Assembly (NCBI GenBank): GCA_030685235.1
Contig: MU839192.1
Span: 62,001-126,000 of the forward strand
Source of the DNA: Copromyces sp. CBS 386.78
Taxonomy: Eukaryota; Ascomycota; Sordariomycetes; Sordariales; Sordariaceae
DNA: 64,000 nt
Direction of reading: 5' to 3'
The position numbers were made by a program, and so were the translations under genes. Positions 1-12,914 of this stretch are shown piece by piece. The number at the start of each line of letters is the position of its first letter. The first letter of the stretch is position 1. A model generated the notes under the pieces. That model saw only the letters and a list, made by a program, of their open reading frames with translations. It was not told the DNA's origin and did not search any database.

Positions 1-3000
1 TTCGACTACTAACGTTTACTACTTAAACAATCTCTTAACATAAGAAATTATTCGGGAAAAAGCTAAGGCCGCTATAATAAAGACTAAGGCAACTACAAAA
101 ACTTAAATACCCCCTAAGCCCCGCAATCCCGAAGGATATTATTATTTATAACTTAACGGTATCGCAGAAAAAAAACTATATATTCTAGAGAAGTATTCTA
201 CTCTAAATATCCGTATAAACGGGGACGTCTCCGATACGGTTTCAATATAAGGAGTCTACATTTACAGAGGCTATACGAAAGAATAGCTTTATAAATTTAT
301 AAATTTAATTTACAAATATAAAGATATATAGGAAGAAAGTAGGACCATTGAAGTTAAAGAAGAAGATATAATAAAGGTGCCCCTCGTCGAAGGTTAGTAA
401 AATTAGAAGATCGCTATACGTATATACCTTTTAAATAGGAAAGATTAGGCGATAATTAACGAAATTTTCAATAAACTTTATATTTAGGGTAAAATAAAGT
501 AGTATAAAGAAGTTACGCCATTTACGTACCTAATCTTCATTATCTAGAGAATTATTAAAAGTAAAATAAAAGGTCGCCCCGTTATCAATTTACGGGCCTT
601 TAACCGAATTACAATATTAAACAACTATCTTTTACCCCTTTAATTAAAAGTTATTATACGCTTACGTAGAAAGAAGTTTATGACAGTTATTAACATAATA
701 TCTTTCTTCTATTAATTCGGCGTCTAGCCTCCTTATTACAATTACCTAACCTTAATAAACTACCGAAGGCTGGAAACCCCTACTATCGCCCTTATAGAAT
801 TCCGGAACTCCCCCACTTATATATAGTACTTTATAAATAGATTGCTAGCCCTATATAAGGAATATTGTTAAACCTTTATTAATAATATAATTATAGCTGC
901 AGATACTTTAAAAAAGTATTTCTAATATTTAAAGTCGATTTTTAGCCTTTTTACTTCGAAAGGCATCTTTATTTTACTTAAGAAATCCTACCTAAAGTAC
1001 CTAAGCATTAAATTCTTAGGATTTAAAATTAATACGTTAAGGCTTACAATTACCGCCAAATATATTACCACTTTAAAGAATCTCGCATTTCCGGACTAAT
1101 TAAAAGCGCTCGAATACTATATCGGGAGCTCCGGTTTCCTACGATATTTAATTCTATATTATACGCAATTCGTAAAATTATTATAAGCCCAGAAGGTTGT
1201 ACTCTTTATAAAAGGACGGGAATTAAGCAAAATCGTCGCTAATAACATTAATAAACAGATTTATTTTTATATTTTAATAAAGTACAATTTAATAATTACC
1301 GAACTTAAATCGTTCCGAGCCCTCTAAAAGGTACTATACAAGTTAAACAATAGTAGAAAGCCGAATATCCTCTATTATTACAATTTAAATAAATAACTAT
1401 TTATATAAGTAGACGGATCGTTTAAACGAGGCTTTAGGGTAATAATCTTTCACTTAAAAAATAGATACGAATAGCGGCCCGGTACTTAGATCCCCGCTAG
1501 CCGAATACTCCCAATTATATTTTTAAATAAATACCTTACTAAGGTAGAAATAAGGTACGGGCTATCCGAATTGGAAGTAGCATACTTCATATAAGTAATA
1601 AAGCGTTTGCGCACTATTATCTACTCTACAAACCAACCGGTAATTATCTTTACCAATTATTTAATAATTAAAAGTATTATCGAACAAACTAATCTTCGTA
1701 CTACGTTAACCCATCGGGCTAATAGGCATTTAATTAATACATCTATTTACCTCTCTTAATATAACCTATAGATTTTCTATATCCCAGGGAAATTCAACTT
1801 TATACTAGATGCCCTTAGCTACCTAAAGGTAAAAGAAGATAAGGAAGTCAACCCGGATAGAGAACTAGCTCTTAATAATCTATAGAAGGACAACGACGTA
1901 TATACAATAAGCGCCGACGAAGATTAAACGTTATTTATAACAGAAGTAAAAATAAATAAGGCCTTCCGAACTAATCTCATTAATAGCTATAAGACTAATA
2001 AAAAATTCGTTAAAATTTTAAAAGACCTTAAGGACACTACCGAGGACAGTAATATACTTTATCGCCCCGGGTACCCTTTCGTTATTAATAATAAAATTCA
2101 ATTTATATACTACAAGCGCCCAAACGGCTCTAAAGTACTATATATACTATTTAATTGCGTCAAATATATATTACAAACCATTTACAACGATAAATACTAT
2201 TTCGGTAAACAATATATAATATACGACTTACGTAACCTAACCATCCTATATAAAATAAATTTAGTAAAGAAGTATTTTAACTATTATTTAAATTACTAAT
2301 TAAATTAGACTAATCGTAACCCGCCCAACGAAAATTACTAAACAATCCACTCCGAACACTCTCTACCTATAAACGTTATTACTATAGATTTTATTATCGG
2401 GTTATTAGAAGTCTCTATAGCAAACTCCCTATAGAAGATTAAAAATTACAATTTCTTCAATACCCTTATAACCATTACCAATAGGGCTACTAAACGAACT
2501 TTATTCATTCCCGGATATTCTTCTTATATTACTAAAGAATAGGGTATAGTATTAATAAAGCAATTAATTTTAAGTAATTAGAGAATATTTAAAAGTATTA
2601 TTTCCAATTATAACTACAAATTTACGTTAGAACTATAAATTAATATATAGAAAGTATAGGGTACTAAACTATTAATAACTACAGCGTATTATTTATAGGG
2701 CGACGGACTATTTAAATATAAGAATTAAACTATCGAAATCGCAATCCGATTTTACTACTTCGCATTTCTAAACTCTAATTAACTTAAAATCCTCCCAACT
2801 TTATAATAGAATCTAAATAATACACTTACTTAACTAACTTATATATTACCCTACAAATAATTATACGGTTTTAAACTACCCGGACTACTAGATATTCTAC
2901 TACTAGCCGAATACAATCCTAAAATACTAATAATTAAAGAGCATTTACAACAAGACGCTATCCTAGCTATAAACTTTATTACTACCAACGCTAAAAAACA

Positions 3001-3450
3001 TTACAATAATTATTACTATAATATCTAATTTAAAGTAGGGGATAACGTATTCCTTCGTCTTTATTACAACTATTATTATTTAAGTACGCTATCCCGAAAG
3101 CTCTTACAATAGCGCTCCGGCCCTTATAAAGTATTCGAAAAAGTCGGCAATTTAATATACTATCTTAAACTCCCGGAAAGTATAAAGATCTATCCCGTTA
3201 TTTCCGTAGCGCATCTTTCCTTAGCACCGAACGGTAAAGACGTCTTCGACCGAAACTTACCACCTTTAAGCCTTATAGAAGAATCTTAGTACAATAATAA
3301 ATATAAAGTAGAAATAGTCTTAAAGTATAAAGAAATAAAAGGAAAAATAAAGTATCTAATTAAATAGAAAGGATAGGGATATTAATATAATTATTAGATG
3401 ACGGAAGTACGTATAGTTAATTGCCTAAACTTAGTAAAGGAGTATTAAAA
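1..3450 (+). pseudogene. Ty3/gypsy pol remnant: RT, RNase H, integrase, chromodomain
   Basis: This is a decayed chromoviral polyprotein that made cDNA and integrated it. One main frame with TAA/TAG stops gives, in order: the RT motif GRPVINLRAFNR near 572; the catalytic box near 874, read as FINN followed by IIIAADTL where the family has F-V-D-D; RNase H starting near 1390 (VDGSFKRGF); an integrase core at about 2340-2900; a GPY/F-type module near 3040-3180 (FKVGDNVFLRL, then RSGPYKVFEKVG); VISVAHLSLAP near 3200; and a chromodomain at about 3290-3450 (YKVEIVLKYKE, then KYLIK-stop-KG-stop-GY). Both catalytic aspartates read as asparagine, the change expected from TG to TA. Gag, protease and the 5' LTR lie outside the window. 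The RT resembles Tf/sushi-type fungal elements; the domain order is clear, the exact family is not. Confidence 0.9.
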
Positions 3451-3542
3451 TAGATATAGACTACGCCCGGGTTAGAAACGAGGCCGTAGACGTCCGAGAA
3501 AAATATAATTAGATAGCTATTAAAGATAGTAGTTTCTTCATT

Positions 3543-3840
3543 TGGGGAGCCGGGACTTAATACGGATTATTCCATATATAAGTAGATTATAGGTAGTAAT
3601 TAATATAATACGAGATACGCGGACCTATACTACGGCCATATTATGGTCGTACGGCAGGGAAGCGATAAGATAAGAAGAGTGGGCCTGCCTACGAAGGATA
3701 TCTATCCTTCGTAGTATAGAACCTCCTCTTTCTAATTCTTAATCCTACATCACGCTTTACACTAGAATATAATACTTTTGTACGTTAATTGCAGGGTTGT
3801 TCAATGAAGCAAAGGCATTCCATATTAGATAATTTCGATC
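3543..3840 (+). mobile_element. Probable polypurine tract and 3' LTR of the left-end gypsy element
   Basis: A purine-rich stretch (GGGGAGCCGGGA, 3543-3554) follows the chromodomain at the distance expected for a polypurine tract, so an LTR should begin about 3555. The next 280 bases are less RIP-altered than their surroundings and contain two hairpins. The partner LTR is outside the window, so neither boundary can be proved; the right edge near 3840 is a guess. Confidence 0.45.
3631..3714. repeat. Two adjacent inverted repeats in the putative LTR
   Basis: 3631-3651 is TACGGCCATA-T-TATGGTCGTA, ten-base arms with one mismatch. 3689-3714 has perfect twelve-base arms (CTACGAAGGATA and TATCCTTCGTAG) around a two-base loop. 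They could fold in the LTR transcript near its 3' processing region; that role is inference. Confidence 0.7.
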
Positions 3841-3849
3841 TTATAGTCA

Positions 3850-6829
3850 TATAATTAGTATTAGGGAAACTATTAGATATCCGCTAGGTTTACTACCTTC
3901 TAATATTTATAATATTAATAAAGTATTTTCGCCTTAATTTACTATTTAGTAATTATAGGCTAGTCTACTTTCTCGTAAAATATTCTAGTATCCTCTTTGG
4001 AAATTCTATATATATTTATAAATTCTTTTATAATATTAGTTATTACTTCCTTAATATCCCCCTTTAAAATACGTAAAAAGTAATTAAAAATCTATTTTTT
4101 ATACTTCGTATTATTACTGGTATAAATATCTTTATATATTTAGTCTGTAATTTAAAATTTCCCGGGGCCCGATTTAAAGGTTCTAATTATAATTTCTACC
4201 TCTATTTATTTTAATATTTCGTTAATTTCTCCCCTAATCGTAATAATAATTTCCAAATTTTTTATTTTAATTGTAAAATTAAAATTAGCGGTATTAAATT
4301 CGATAATATCGTTTATATTAATAGGAATATTATTAATATTAATTAATTTTATAAAGAAGGGTATAAACAATTTCCTTATAAGGTTAACGGTAAAGATTCG
4401 CTACTTACCTACGATCCTATAAAGTATAAATTTAATTATAACTTTTAATTTAAATATAAGCCGCGGGTTATAAAGTATTATTATTATTTAATTTCCTTCT
4501 AATAAATTAATTAGCTAAAGGGTTTTAGGGTGAAGGCTTGTAACTTTAGTAATCTTTTCCTTAAATTTCAATTTTTAATATTAAATAGCTTTACGAATTT
4601 AGGAAAAGGGTACTTTAGCAGCCAACTTTTCTTCCGCTTCCGCTTTAATAGTTTATTCTTCTATACCCGCCTTAATAATTTATTCCTATTCTTCCTCCGC
4701 TTTAACGGCTTACGCTTCCGCCTTAATAATTTACTCCTACTCTTCCCCCGCTTTAATAGTTTACGCTTCTACCTTAATAATTTATTCCTACTCTTCCCCT
4801 ACTTCAACGGTTTATTCTTCTAAGCCCGCTTTAACGGTTTTTACAACCGTAACGGCTTTAACGGCTTCCTCCCTTAGAATTCTTAAGGTCTTAATTTAAA
4901 AATCTAGTATATCTTAAGGCAAATAAGTACCGTAATACTTTTAATTAAATTTCAATTCGCCTATTTTCTAATTTATCGATAAATTATATTATTATAACTA
5001 AAATTAACTTAAAATAATCGGGTTTTTTAATAATAAAGTAAATATAAGTAATTTAATTTCTTCGTTATAAATACTAATTCGCATTGTAAATTAAACAAAA
5101 TTTATAATATACGTATTAATATTACTATTAACTAGCCTCAAAAGCTTTAATAATCTAATTTCTTTACTAATATTTAATTTCATTTAATAAAATTCTTATT
5201 AATAAATCCTTTGCCTATATAACTACTATCGATTAAAATCGGGCAATATACTTTATATTTATTATAAAGAAAGTAATTTAAAAGGAAAATAATTTTTTTT
5301 AATCTAGTTATTATTAAATTAATAAATAATAATTCTAGAAATTCTTTTTCTTAGTCCTAATATAACTCCCCATTTAAAATATCCTTATTATACTTATTTA
5401 AATATCCCTCCGCTTCTAAATTTTCCCATTCCTCTTTCCTTTCTTTAAGTAATAACCTCCGTTCGCAATTTAAAATAAAAGTTCAATTTTTCCCAACTCT
5501 AATTTAACCTTATTAATAATATCAGTAGTATTAATATTATCGCCCTTCTTAGTATTATTACTATAGCCGTTCTAGCTAAACTTTATTTTATAATTAATAG
5601 GTAGTTAATTAATCCTAGTACTTTTAATACTACTTTTACTATCGCTAATATCGACGAAATTCTAATATTTCTTCTAATTATAATTTAGCCAACCGTACTT
5701 CTAATACTTACCAGTATTTTATTATTTCTTCTAAAAATTCGCGGGGATTAATTTATAGGAATTAACGTTTATAGTATCTAAATCTATAGTATTACTACTT
5801 TAGGACACTAACTTAGAGGAAAATCCTCTACTATTATTATTATTATTTAAGTCGCCTTTATTTCCACTTAAAGAAACTAAATTAGAAAATTTCTTTTAAA
5901 ATACATCTTCTTCGTAATAACGTACTAATTTACTAAAAAACTAAAACTATCCCTAAAAATCTTCTTTATTAAGAATATTTAATTAATAAGTAATTAAACT
6001 TTTAAATTAAGCGGTAACCTTCTAACGGAGTATAAATATGCGTATAGCGTCGCTTATACTGTAACGGTCGGCGTATAGGGTAAATTTGTCTATAAAATCT
6101 TAAAAGGAATTTTTTATTTATAACTTCTATAAGGCCCTATCGGCTTCGATCTTTATATTTATTATATTATAACGATTATCGAAGTACGTAATAAATTCCT
6201 CGGCCGTCTACTATTTCTACGTACCCTAAAGCTCGTCGTTAAGGATAACCTATATATTTAGTTCAATAATAGATATTAGGAATTTACCGAAATATACGAA
6301 AATATATATAAATTTATTACGCTCTATTAAAAAATACTACTTATTATAAGCCTAGTATAGGCGGATTTTAATACGCTAAGTCGTATAAATAATATTATAA
6401 TCTTTAATAAATCATTCTTTAATATTAAAAACGTTTAGGTTTATAAATATACGACGACGTAAACTGCGTTCGGTATTAAAATTAGGCTTAAGGTCGGTAT
6501 TAATCTAAATATTAGTTTAAATCCTAAAGTTATCTACTTCGTTCTATAAATATTAAATCTAAGTTTATAAGATTTTATTATTATTATTAAAGTTAATTAC
6601 TACTACTTCTACCCTTTTAAATTTAGTAAACCATCCTTTAACTTTATTCTTCTAATAAATAATATTATTCTAAAGTACTTTCTAAGCCTAAATATAAATA
6701 TTTTCGTCGGCTTTCTTCCTTAATTCCTCCTATTAATAGTCGCGCTTAACGTTATTAAAAATTTCGGTAATCGTATCGATAACGGCCCTAAAAGTTAGGA
6801 ATTATATTATATTCTCAGTCTATTAATAG
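3850..6829 (-). pseudogene. RIP-degraded gag-like polyprotein remnant, minus strand
   Basis: On the minus strand, from about 6790 down to 5500, a frame with only RIP-type stops reads like a fungal retrotransposon Gag: a helical domain (EEFITYFDNRYNI, then DFIDKFTLYADRYSI, then ITY-stop-LNILNKEDF) followed by an Asn/Ser-rich stretch. The same strand then shows an acidic 17-residue repeat (4636-4820) and a further coding-like stretch at about 3900-4400 (NLEIVITIRGEINEI). I see no reverse transcriptase. Element A begins at 6830 and probably interrupts this gene near its N-terminus; the remainder is not recognisable elsewhere in the window. The Gag assignment is by general character and is moderate; the C-terminal part is unassigned. 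Confidence 0.5.
4636..4820 (-). repeat. 51-bp tandem repeat encoding a 17-residue acidic unit
   Basis: Three and a half copies of a 51-bp unit; on the minus strand each reads roughly KAEEE-stop-E-stop-IIKAEA-stop (stops from Gln codons). The unit is a multiple of three, so the frame is kept, and the composition (Glu, Ala, Lys, Gln) suggests a coiled-coil or linker in the ancestral protein. The plus-strand open frame across it (4530-4823) is only its antisense shadow. Confidence 0.75.
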
Positions 6830-7174
6830 TATCACAGGGTTATCTGTGATTGACTAACCGTCCCATATTGCTACCTTTATCACGGCAATAGTTACCAGGT
6901 TAATAGTATGCTCTAATTGGCTGCAGAAACCCAGTACAGCAAATACGACTGAACGCATCTAATATCTAACTGGTTACGGTTGTTAGCCTACCCCTATCGC
7001 TAAAGTTATATAAACTATACTAACCTATAGGATAATTTATAGGATAATTAGGCTATATAGGCTATATATTCACTATATATAAATAGCTATTAAGGCTCCC
7101 CTAAATAGTTTCCTTTTCCTCGTACAATTATAAATATCTTTATAAATACCTAACGTTCGCTTTACCCCGTAATA
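6830..7174 (+). mobile_element. 5' LTR of element A (345 bp)
   Basis: Starts TATCACAGGGTTA and ends CCCCGTAATA, the RIP-altered form of CCGTGATA, giving terminal inverted repeats TATCAC/GTGATA shared with the other LTR families here. A TATA-like TATATATAAATAG (about 7071-7085) lies about 40 bases before GTACAATTA (7122-7130), the likely transcript start. Much of the first 150 bases retains CA/TG. No 3' partner LTR was found. Confidence 0.8.
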
Positions 7175-7187
7175 ATTAATTATATTT
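7175..7187 (+). promoter_or_regulatory. Putative self-priming primer-binding site, element A
   Basis: Immediately inside the 5' LTR, TAATTATAT (7177-7185) is complementary to the LTR motif GTACAATTA (7122-7130) if two RIP-type transitions are reversed. No TGG start matching a tRNA 3' end is seen. This resembles Tf1/sushi elements, where the transcript 5' end folds back to prime. Confidence 0.5.
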
Positions 7188-7399
7188 AATTATTACGCTA
7201 CGAACGTATATCTTTTTAAATGTACGTTATTCAATACAATTAAGCGACGCTATTAATCGCTAAAAAATAGGAGGCTATAAAAGCCCGAATTTATAATTCC
7301 AAATAATGATAATATTATTATAAACGAAGGTATCCTCCTAAATGCCTTGTAATAAGCCTAATTATTAAGATATATTATAGACGACGATATTGAAGTACT

Positions 7400-8960
7400 T
7401 AACGTAGTAAATTATACTGACGAATTGGAAAGTTTAAGAGTATTAATAGAGAGTTTTAACCCCCCTACTAACGAAAAAATTTATTTAGCAATTTTAAACG
7501 GCCTCCCTCGTACTAATATAATTACGGTTCTTATTATAGCCGTTATTCAATATTTGGCGAACGTTGAACCTATTTATAATAGTACCCTTATCGACTCCCT
7601 TAACTTAACCGAAGGAAGAGTATTTCAAATAATTATTAACTTTATTGCCCGAGTAATTAAGGTATTTAATTATTATTTTACTACTATTATTAAAGAATTT
7701 CGGAATTTTTAATTTAAGCTTTAATTTAAAAAAGAATATTATACTAATATTTTCGACGAATGTAAATAAATTCTAAAGGACCTTTACTAAATTTAAGAAG
7801 AATTTTATTAAATTTATACCGAATTTAATAACGTATAAAATTTCGCTTAAGAAATATAAATTATTTTCGCTATAAACTAATAGAATTATTATATTGCTTA
7901 AGCTACTATAAATAGTAGTACGGGTATAGTAGGGTATTGGAAGCTATTCTTCCCGGACCCTAAACCCTTTACGGCTATTTAAAAGGACTACGTTAAATAT
8001 AATGAAGCGTATCTAATGTAAAAAGGCTATATTCTTTCTATTTAGACTTTAGATATTATTAAATTCCTTAACGAGAAGATTAAAATTGTTTATGCAAATT
8101 ATTTACTTAGCCCTAAAGTAGTTACTTTAATCGATAAAAATATTTAAAAAATCCTTATAAACCCTAATAATCCCGAAGTTTAGTAATAAAAAACAAATAT
8201 CGAATTCCTATCCTTTTTAAATATTCGTTATAATAATATGGATTTACGTTTAGATACTACCCGTAAATTTAATAAATTTAAATAGGGAAATTATTTCTTC
8301 GCTGACTTTAAAATAAAATATATTAAAACCACTAACTGTTATAATTTAAATAACGCTATAAAAGTATATTACTTATAAAATAAAATTTCTTAAAAATTTT
8401 GTATTTCTTTTATTTATTAACGAACTTTCTCCGCCGAAAATGATTTTAAAGAATAGTTATTACTCTACCGCAATTTCGTACGCAATATTGAAGATAACGA
8501 TTATAAGGTTAAATCTGCTACCGGTAAAATTTTTAATTTGAATTCTAATAATAATTTAGGAAAGACCGTTAGTAAAGGAGGTAATATTATAAACTTTAAC
8601 GTTATTTATATTTTACGTACCGTTTATAATAATATTATTAAATATTAGAATAAAAATAATTTATACTATAAATATAGAAAGGAAGGGTATATTATAAGGA
8701 ATTACTGCAATAATATTATTACGGCGATCGTAGCCCCTAAATTAGTAATAGGGGGGGTCGAGGAAGTAATAAAGGAGGCCGAAATAACTGAAGAAGAAGT
8801 AGAGGAGGCTAGGGAGGCGGAAATTCCAGTTAAAATTCCGGGAACGCTAATAATAACGGTAATACTAATATTAACCTTCCGGCGGCCGGTTAGCGGGGGT
8901 ATAGTAATAATATAAACTTCCGTATTATAAACGCCAGAAAAGAAGACGAAGGCGAAGAAT
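7400..8960 (+). pseudogene. Gag of element A, RIP-degraded
   Basis: A plus-strand frame runs about 520 codons with TAA/TAG stops only. Its best-preserved stretch, 7425-7712, is 95 codons open and helical (ESLRVLIESF, then YLAILNGLPRTN). Further on are KLFFPDPKPF and DFKIKYIKTTNCYNL, typical of fungal Ty3 Gag, and a degraded zinc knuckle near 8660-8700 (YYKYRKEGYIIRNYCNN, with cysteines read as tyrosine through TGT/TGC to TAT/TAC). An acidic Glu/Ala tract follows at about 8755-8850. Protease and RT are absent: element B begins at 9087, 130 bases beyond. Role: capsid/nucleocapsid of the virus-like particle. Confidence 0.75.
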
Positions 8961-9086
8961 ATTATAATAATAATGTAAGTAATAATTAAAGAAATAATTA
9001 AACCCTATAAATAGTCGTTTATAGGGGCGAAAAAAGTTTATAAATAAAAAGAAAGAACTGTTTAGAAATTTAGAAATAATTATTAT

Positions 9087-9394
9087 TATCACAGGGTTAG
9101 CCTTGTGATAGTTCAGAGCATGCGGTTGGCAGCTATCGGAGCCAGGGATTAGGCTATGGCTCTAAGCATAGTATAAGGCTATTACGGCCTTTATAGAAGG
9201 CTACGATAGCCTTATTATCGCTATCGCTACATAGGTCGTACCAATTCTACAATACTTATAAGATTACTATAAAGCTAATCTCCCAAACTAGCCTCTATAA
9301 AGACTAGTCTAAGATTGCACCCTTAAACCTTTTTTCTTACTCCTTCGTACAATTATATATATTCTTACCTACTTTGTACCTTTATACCGTAATA
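9087..9394 (+). mobile_element. 5' LTR of element B (308 bp)
   Basis: Starts TATCACAGGGTTAGCC and ends ACCGTAATA. The ends match element A's LTR but the body does not. It holds TATAAAG (9296-9302) about 45 bases before GTACAATTA (9347-9355), followed by TAATTATAT just inside (9397-9405), the same arrangement as in A. The preceding five bases are ATTAT; no 3' LTR with a matching duplication was found, so B looks truncated. Its position directly after A's Gag suggests insertion into A. Confidence 0.75.
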
Positions 9395-9407
9395 ATTAAT
9401 TATATTT
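9395..9407 (+). promoter_or_regulatory. Putative self-priming primer-binding site, element B
   Basis: ATTAATTATATTT follows the LTR directly and pairs with GTACAATTA at 9347-9355 after two RIP-type changes, exactly as in element A. Confidence 0.45.
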
Positions 9408-9639
9408 TCAAACTATCGTATTTATACGTATATTTTTTTTTAACCTTTAAAATCGCGCGGCGAGAAACTACGTAGTCTAAAACTATATTAGGATTGCCTC
9501 GTAGGAATTGCGGACCCCGGTATATAGAATCGCTTTATTGAGCCGCGGATTCGTTAGGACCGGACCCTAAAAATAATAATTTAATTATTACGACTACGCC
9601 TTTATATCGTAGCAATCCCCCTTAATTACGCCTTTATAT

Positions 9640-12530
9640 TATAATAATCCCCTTTATATTACAAATTAATTTCTTTGCAGAAAATAATAGTAATTATAAT
9701 TATTACTTTAGCGATAATAATAATAATGGTAATAATATTTTATTACCAGATTACGTTGCTCTAAGCCTTTAAAAAACGGAATAAAGAATTAATTTATTAA
9801 TAAATAATTCTTTCGACCTATTCGACCTTAGGGAACTTTTCAACGTTCTTACTGAAGATTTAATTCCTAATATTAAAGTTTATTAGATAGCCATTTTTTA
9901 ATTTATTAATATTATTCGTAGTATCCGGGATTTTGTAAACGGCTTTATAGAGGATATTCGGCTATATTTAGTTTTTCGAAACTACGAAGTTTTCGCTAGA
10001 ATTATCGTTTAATAACTAGCCTTTAAATCTATTATCGAATTATTAGGAAGGGCGTTTATAATAGTTATTATAAATTACAATATTATAATAGAATAATAAA
10101 ACGTAGTATAATATATAGTTACGGCTTTATAATAGCGGATTATAATTATATCCGTTATAGCCTCTTTTAATATATTAGAAATTTTTAACGCCCCCGAAGA
10201 AGCTATAATAGTTATTTCCCGGCCTCTTAAGTATATTATTAAAAACCCCCCAATTTTTATTAGGGAGGATAAAAATAATATTAAATATTATAATATTTTT
10301 TAGTTATAGCGGAATTAAATTAAGATTATATAGGAATTCGACCCCTTTTATTTTTTTATAAAATAAGTTAAAATTGTATGTATAATATTTTAATTAGGAT
10401 TAAACCTACGTTTAATATTAAATAACGGCCTAAAAAAATTTATAAAATTCCTTAGGGAGCCTAGGAAATAATTATAAGCGACCGGCGAAACTTTTTTTAT
10501 ATATTTTATAAACCGATATAATAATATTAACGTTAAATTAGATATTAATAAATACTTTATTAATTTCTACTAAGGTAATACTCCTTTTTTACGCTTCGAA
10601 ATCGAATTTACCAAGTTTATAGATAAATATAGGTTTAACGACGTAATAAAAGTTTATTACCTTTATAATAAACTTAATAAATAGTTTTGAAATATTTTAA
10701 TCTCTTAAGATTTCTCCGAGGATAATAATTATATTACGTAGTTAAAATTTGTAAGGAAGGTTAATCGGAAGTTAGAAAACGCTAATTATTATAATAAAAT
10801 AATCGTAAGTATTTTTAAAAATTCAAATTCCTCTTCTAAGAACGCTACAACAGCTCCTCCCATTATAGCTAATAAACCTATAAATTAAGGAAGAAATTAA
10901 ATAAATTTTAATTTTATAAATCTCTTTATTATATTTAACCCTAAGGTTTTTAAAGAATAAAGGGAAAAAGGCTTTTACTACTATTATAATTAATAAAGTT
11001 ATATCGCCCGCAATTATTTTAAATCTATTAATTAAAGTAATAAATTTTATATTAATAGTAAATTAACTAGTAAGAAGAAGAAGGGTAAGGGTAAACGTAA
11101 TAATAGTAATACCGGGCAAGAACCTACGGAAGTCCACTCGGTAAAAACCGCTAATATAATTACAACCCCTACGATTAAATCGGCCGCGGGCAATAAATAT
11201 TATAACAAACCGGAAAATATTTAGCCTTTATACTTAATTATACGTAAAGGCCGAACTAAGTAATTACATTATAAAAATAATAGGATTTTTTAATAAATTT
11301 AAAAAAAATATAAATTTAATCGTTAAATAGTATTACTCTAAGTTCAATTTTATTATCTACGTACATAATTACCGGCACGCGTAAAAACTACTATATTTCC
11401 CTTATTAATAGTAAATACTCTACGTTTACGTTTATCGACCGTTCTTTCGTTACGAAGTATAATCTTCCCTACTTCCGCCTTCTTTGTCTTAAAAAACTCG
11501 TATTCGCAAATAGAAATATTAAGGGTATAATTAGCAAAGGAATAATAGGAAGGTTATAAATAAAGTATTATAAGGAGGTCGTTACCTTCTTAATTCACAA
11601 CTTTTCTAATAAATACCCGATTATTTTAGGGTTCCTTTAAATAAAATTCTATAAATTATATATTAATTATAAGAAAAGTAATATATATTTTAGCTATTTA
11701 AGTTATAAAGACTATTATTTACTAACGGAATTCCCTAATAATTAGATAGAAATACCCCGAACCCTTTCTAGCCCTATCTCTATTATAACCGTCCGCGCTT
11801 ATAAAAAAGCGCTTCCCTAAAATAATTTTAAATTCCTTTCCTCTCCTCCTCACGTCCTTAGGGGCTATCTCCGCAAAGAGGCGACTTAGTACGAGGAAAT
11901 CGAAAACTAGCTTATTAGGGCTCTTTAATTTAAAGACGAGGGATTTAAAAAACGGACTTCCGATTCTCCCGCTAAAGTACTATTAACGGCTCTATTACGG
12001 GCTTTTATTATATACCGCATAAGTGCGAAGGTATAAGGTATTATAAATACCGCTACTATTTTAATATTAATTAAGCGGGATATACTATACGAACTATATA
12101 TTAAATTTAATAAGAAATATATATTAATAGGTATATATTATACTAATATTCGGATAGGTAAATATATTAAAGACAGTATAAATTTTATTAGTATTAAAAA
12201 ATTTAATACCGCCACTTTTAACTTTATTTATAAGAAGGATTAACTCTAACTATACGTTACTAATTATATTTAATTAAAAAGGCTAACTACCGTTTTAAAA
12301 TTCTAGGAAATAAATCTTATATATAAAGTCGCAAAAAATATTATCGAAGGGCGAAGGGAGAAGTATAAGAATAATTTTCTACGTTCCCTCTATTCTTTTA
12401 TCGATAATATAACCGGTAAATACGGATTTAAAATAAAAAAGGAGGCGGCGGTAATTATTAAATTTATTACTTTAATAAGGGATTTAATTAACATCGTCTT
12501 CCGGCGCGAGGCGGGAAGAATTTACTAAAG
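9640..12530 (+). pseudogene. Gag-protease remnant of element B
   Basis: Plus-strand coding remnant. About 9700-11100 is Gag-like with a degraded zinc-knuckle region near 10970-11030. At about 11340-11480 is a retropepsin-like segment: INSKYSTFTFIDRSFVTKYNL, where the family has D-S/T-G-A-S then F-I-D; the catalytic triplet is lost. A flap/core-like segment follows (NKYPIILGFL). Downstream (about 11800-12530) the frame stays nearly open but I recognise nothing: it is not an RT, although an RT would be expected in an autonomous element. The coding signal ends just before the 56-bp minisatellite at 12557. Truncation or replacement of pol is likely. Confidence 0.65.
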
Positions 12531-12556
12531 CGCAACTATTATAAGTCTAGAAATAG

Positions 12557-12892
12557 ATTCTACCTACTACAAGTGGTAAGATTTTAACGGTCTACTATAA
12601 ATACTAAGCTAAATTCTACCTACTATAAATGGTTAGATTTTGACGGTCTACTGCAAATGCCAAACTGGATTCCACCTACTATAAATGGTTAGATTTTGAC
12701 GGTCTACTACAAATGCTAAGCTAGATTCCACTTACTATAAATGATTAGATTTTAACGGTCTACTGCAAATACTAAGCTAGATTCCACTTACTATAAATGA
12801 TTAGATTTTAACGGTCTACTGCAAATACTAAACTAAATTCCACCTACTATAAATAATTAGATTTTGACGGTCTATTATAAAGGCCAAACTAA
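12557..12892 (+). repeat. 56-bp minisatellite, six copies
   Basis: Units start at 12557, 12613, 12669, 12725, 12781 and 12837, with a partial seventh at 12893. Each has the form ATTCCACCTACTATAAATGG then TTAGATTTTGACGGTCTACT. Copies differ mainly by C/T and G/A changes at CA/TG, so the array was mutated after it formed. Confidence 0.95.
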
Positions 12893-12914
12893 ATTTAACT
12901 TACTATAAAGAAAT

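Noticed and set aside
12557..12892. CRISPR-like regular array
   Set aside because: Units are contiguous with no unique spacers, and the organism is a fungus; it is a minisatellite.
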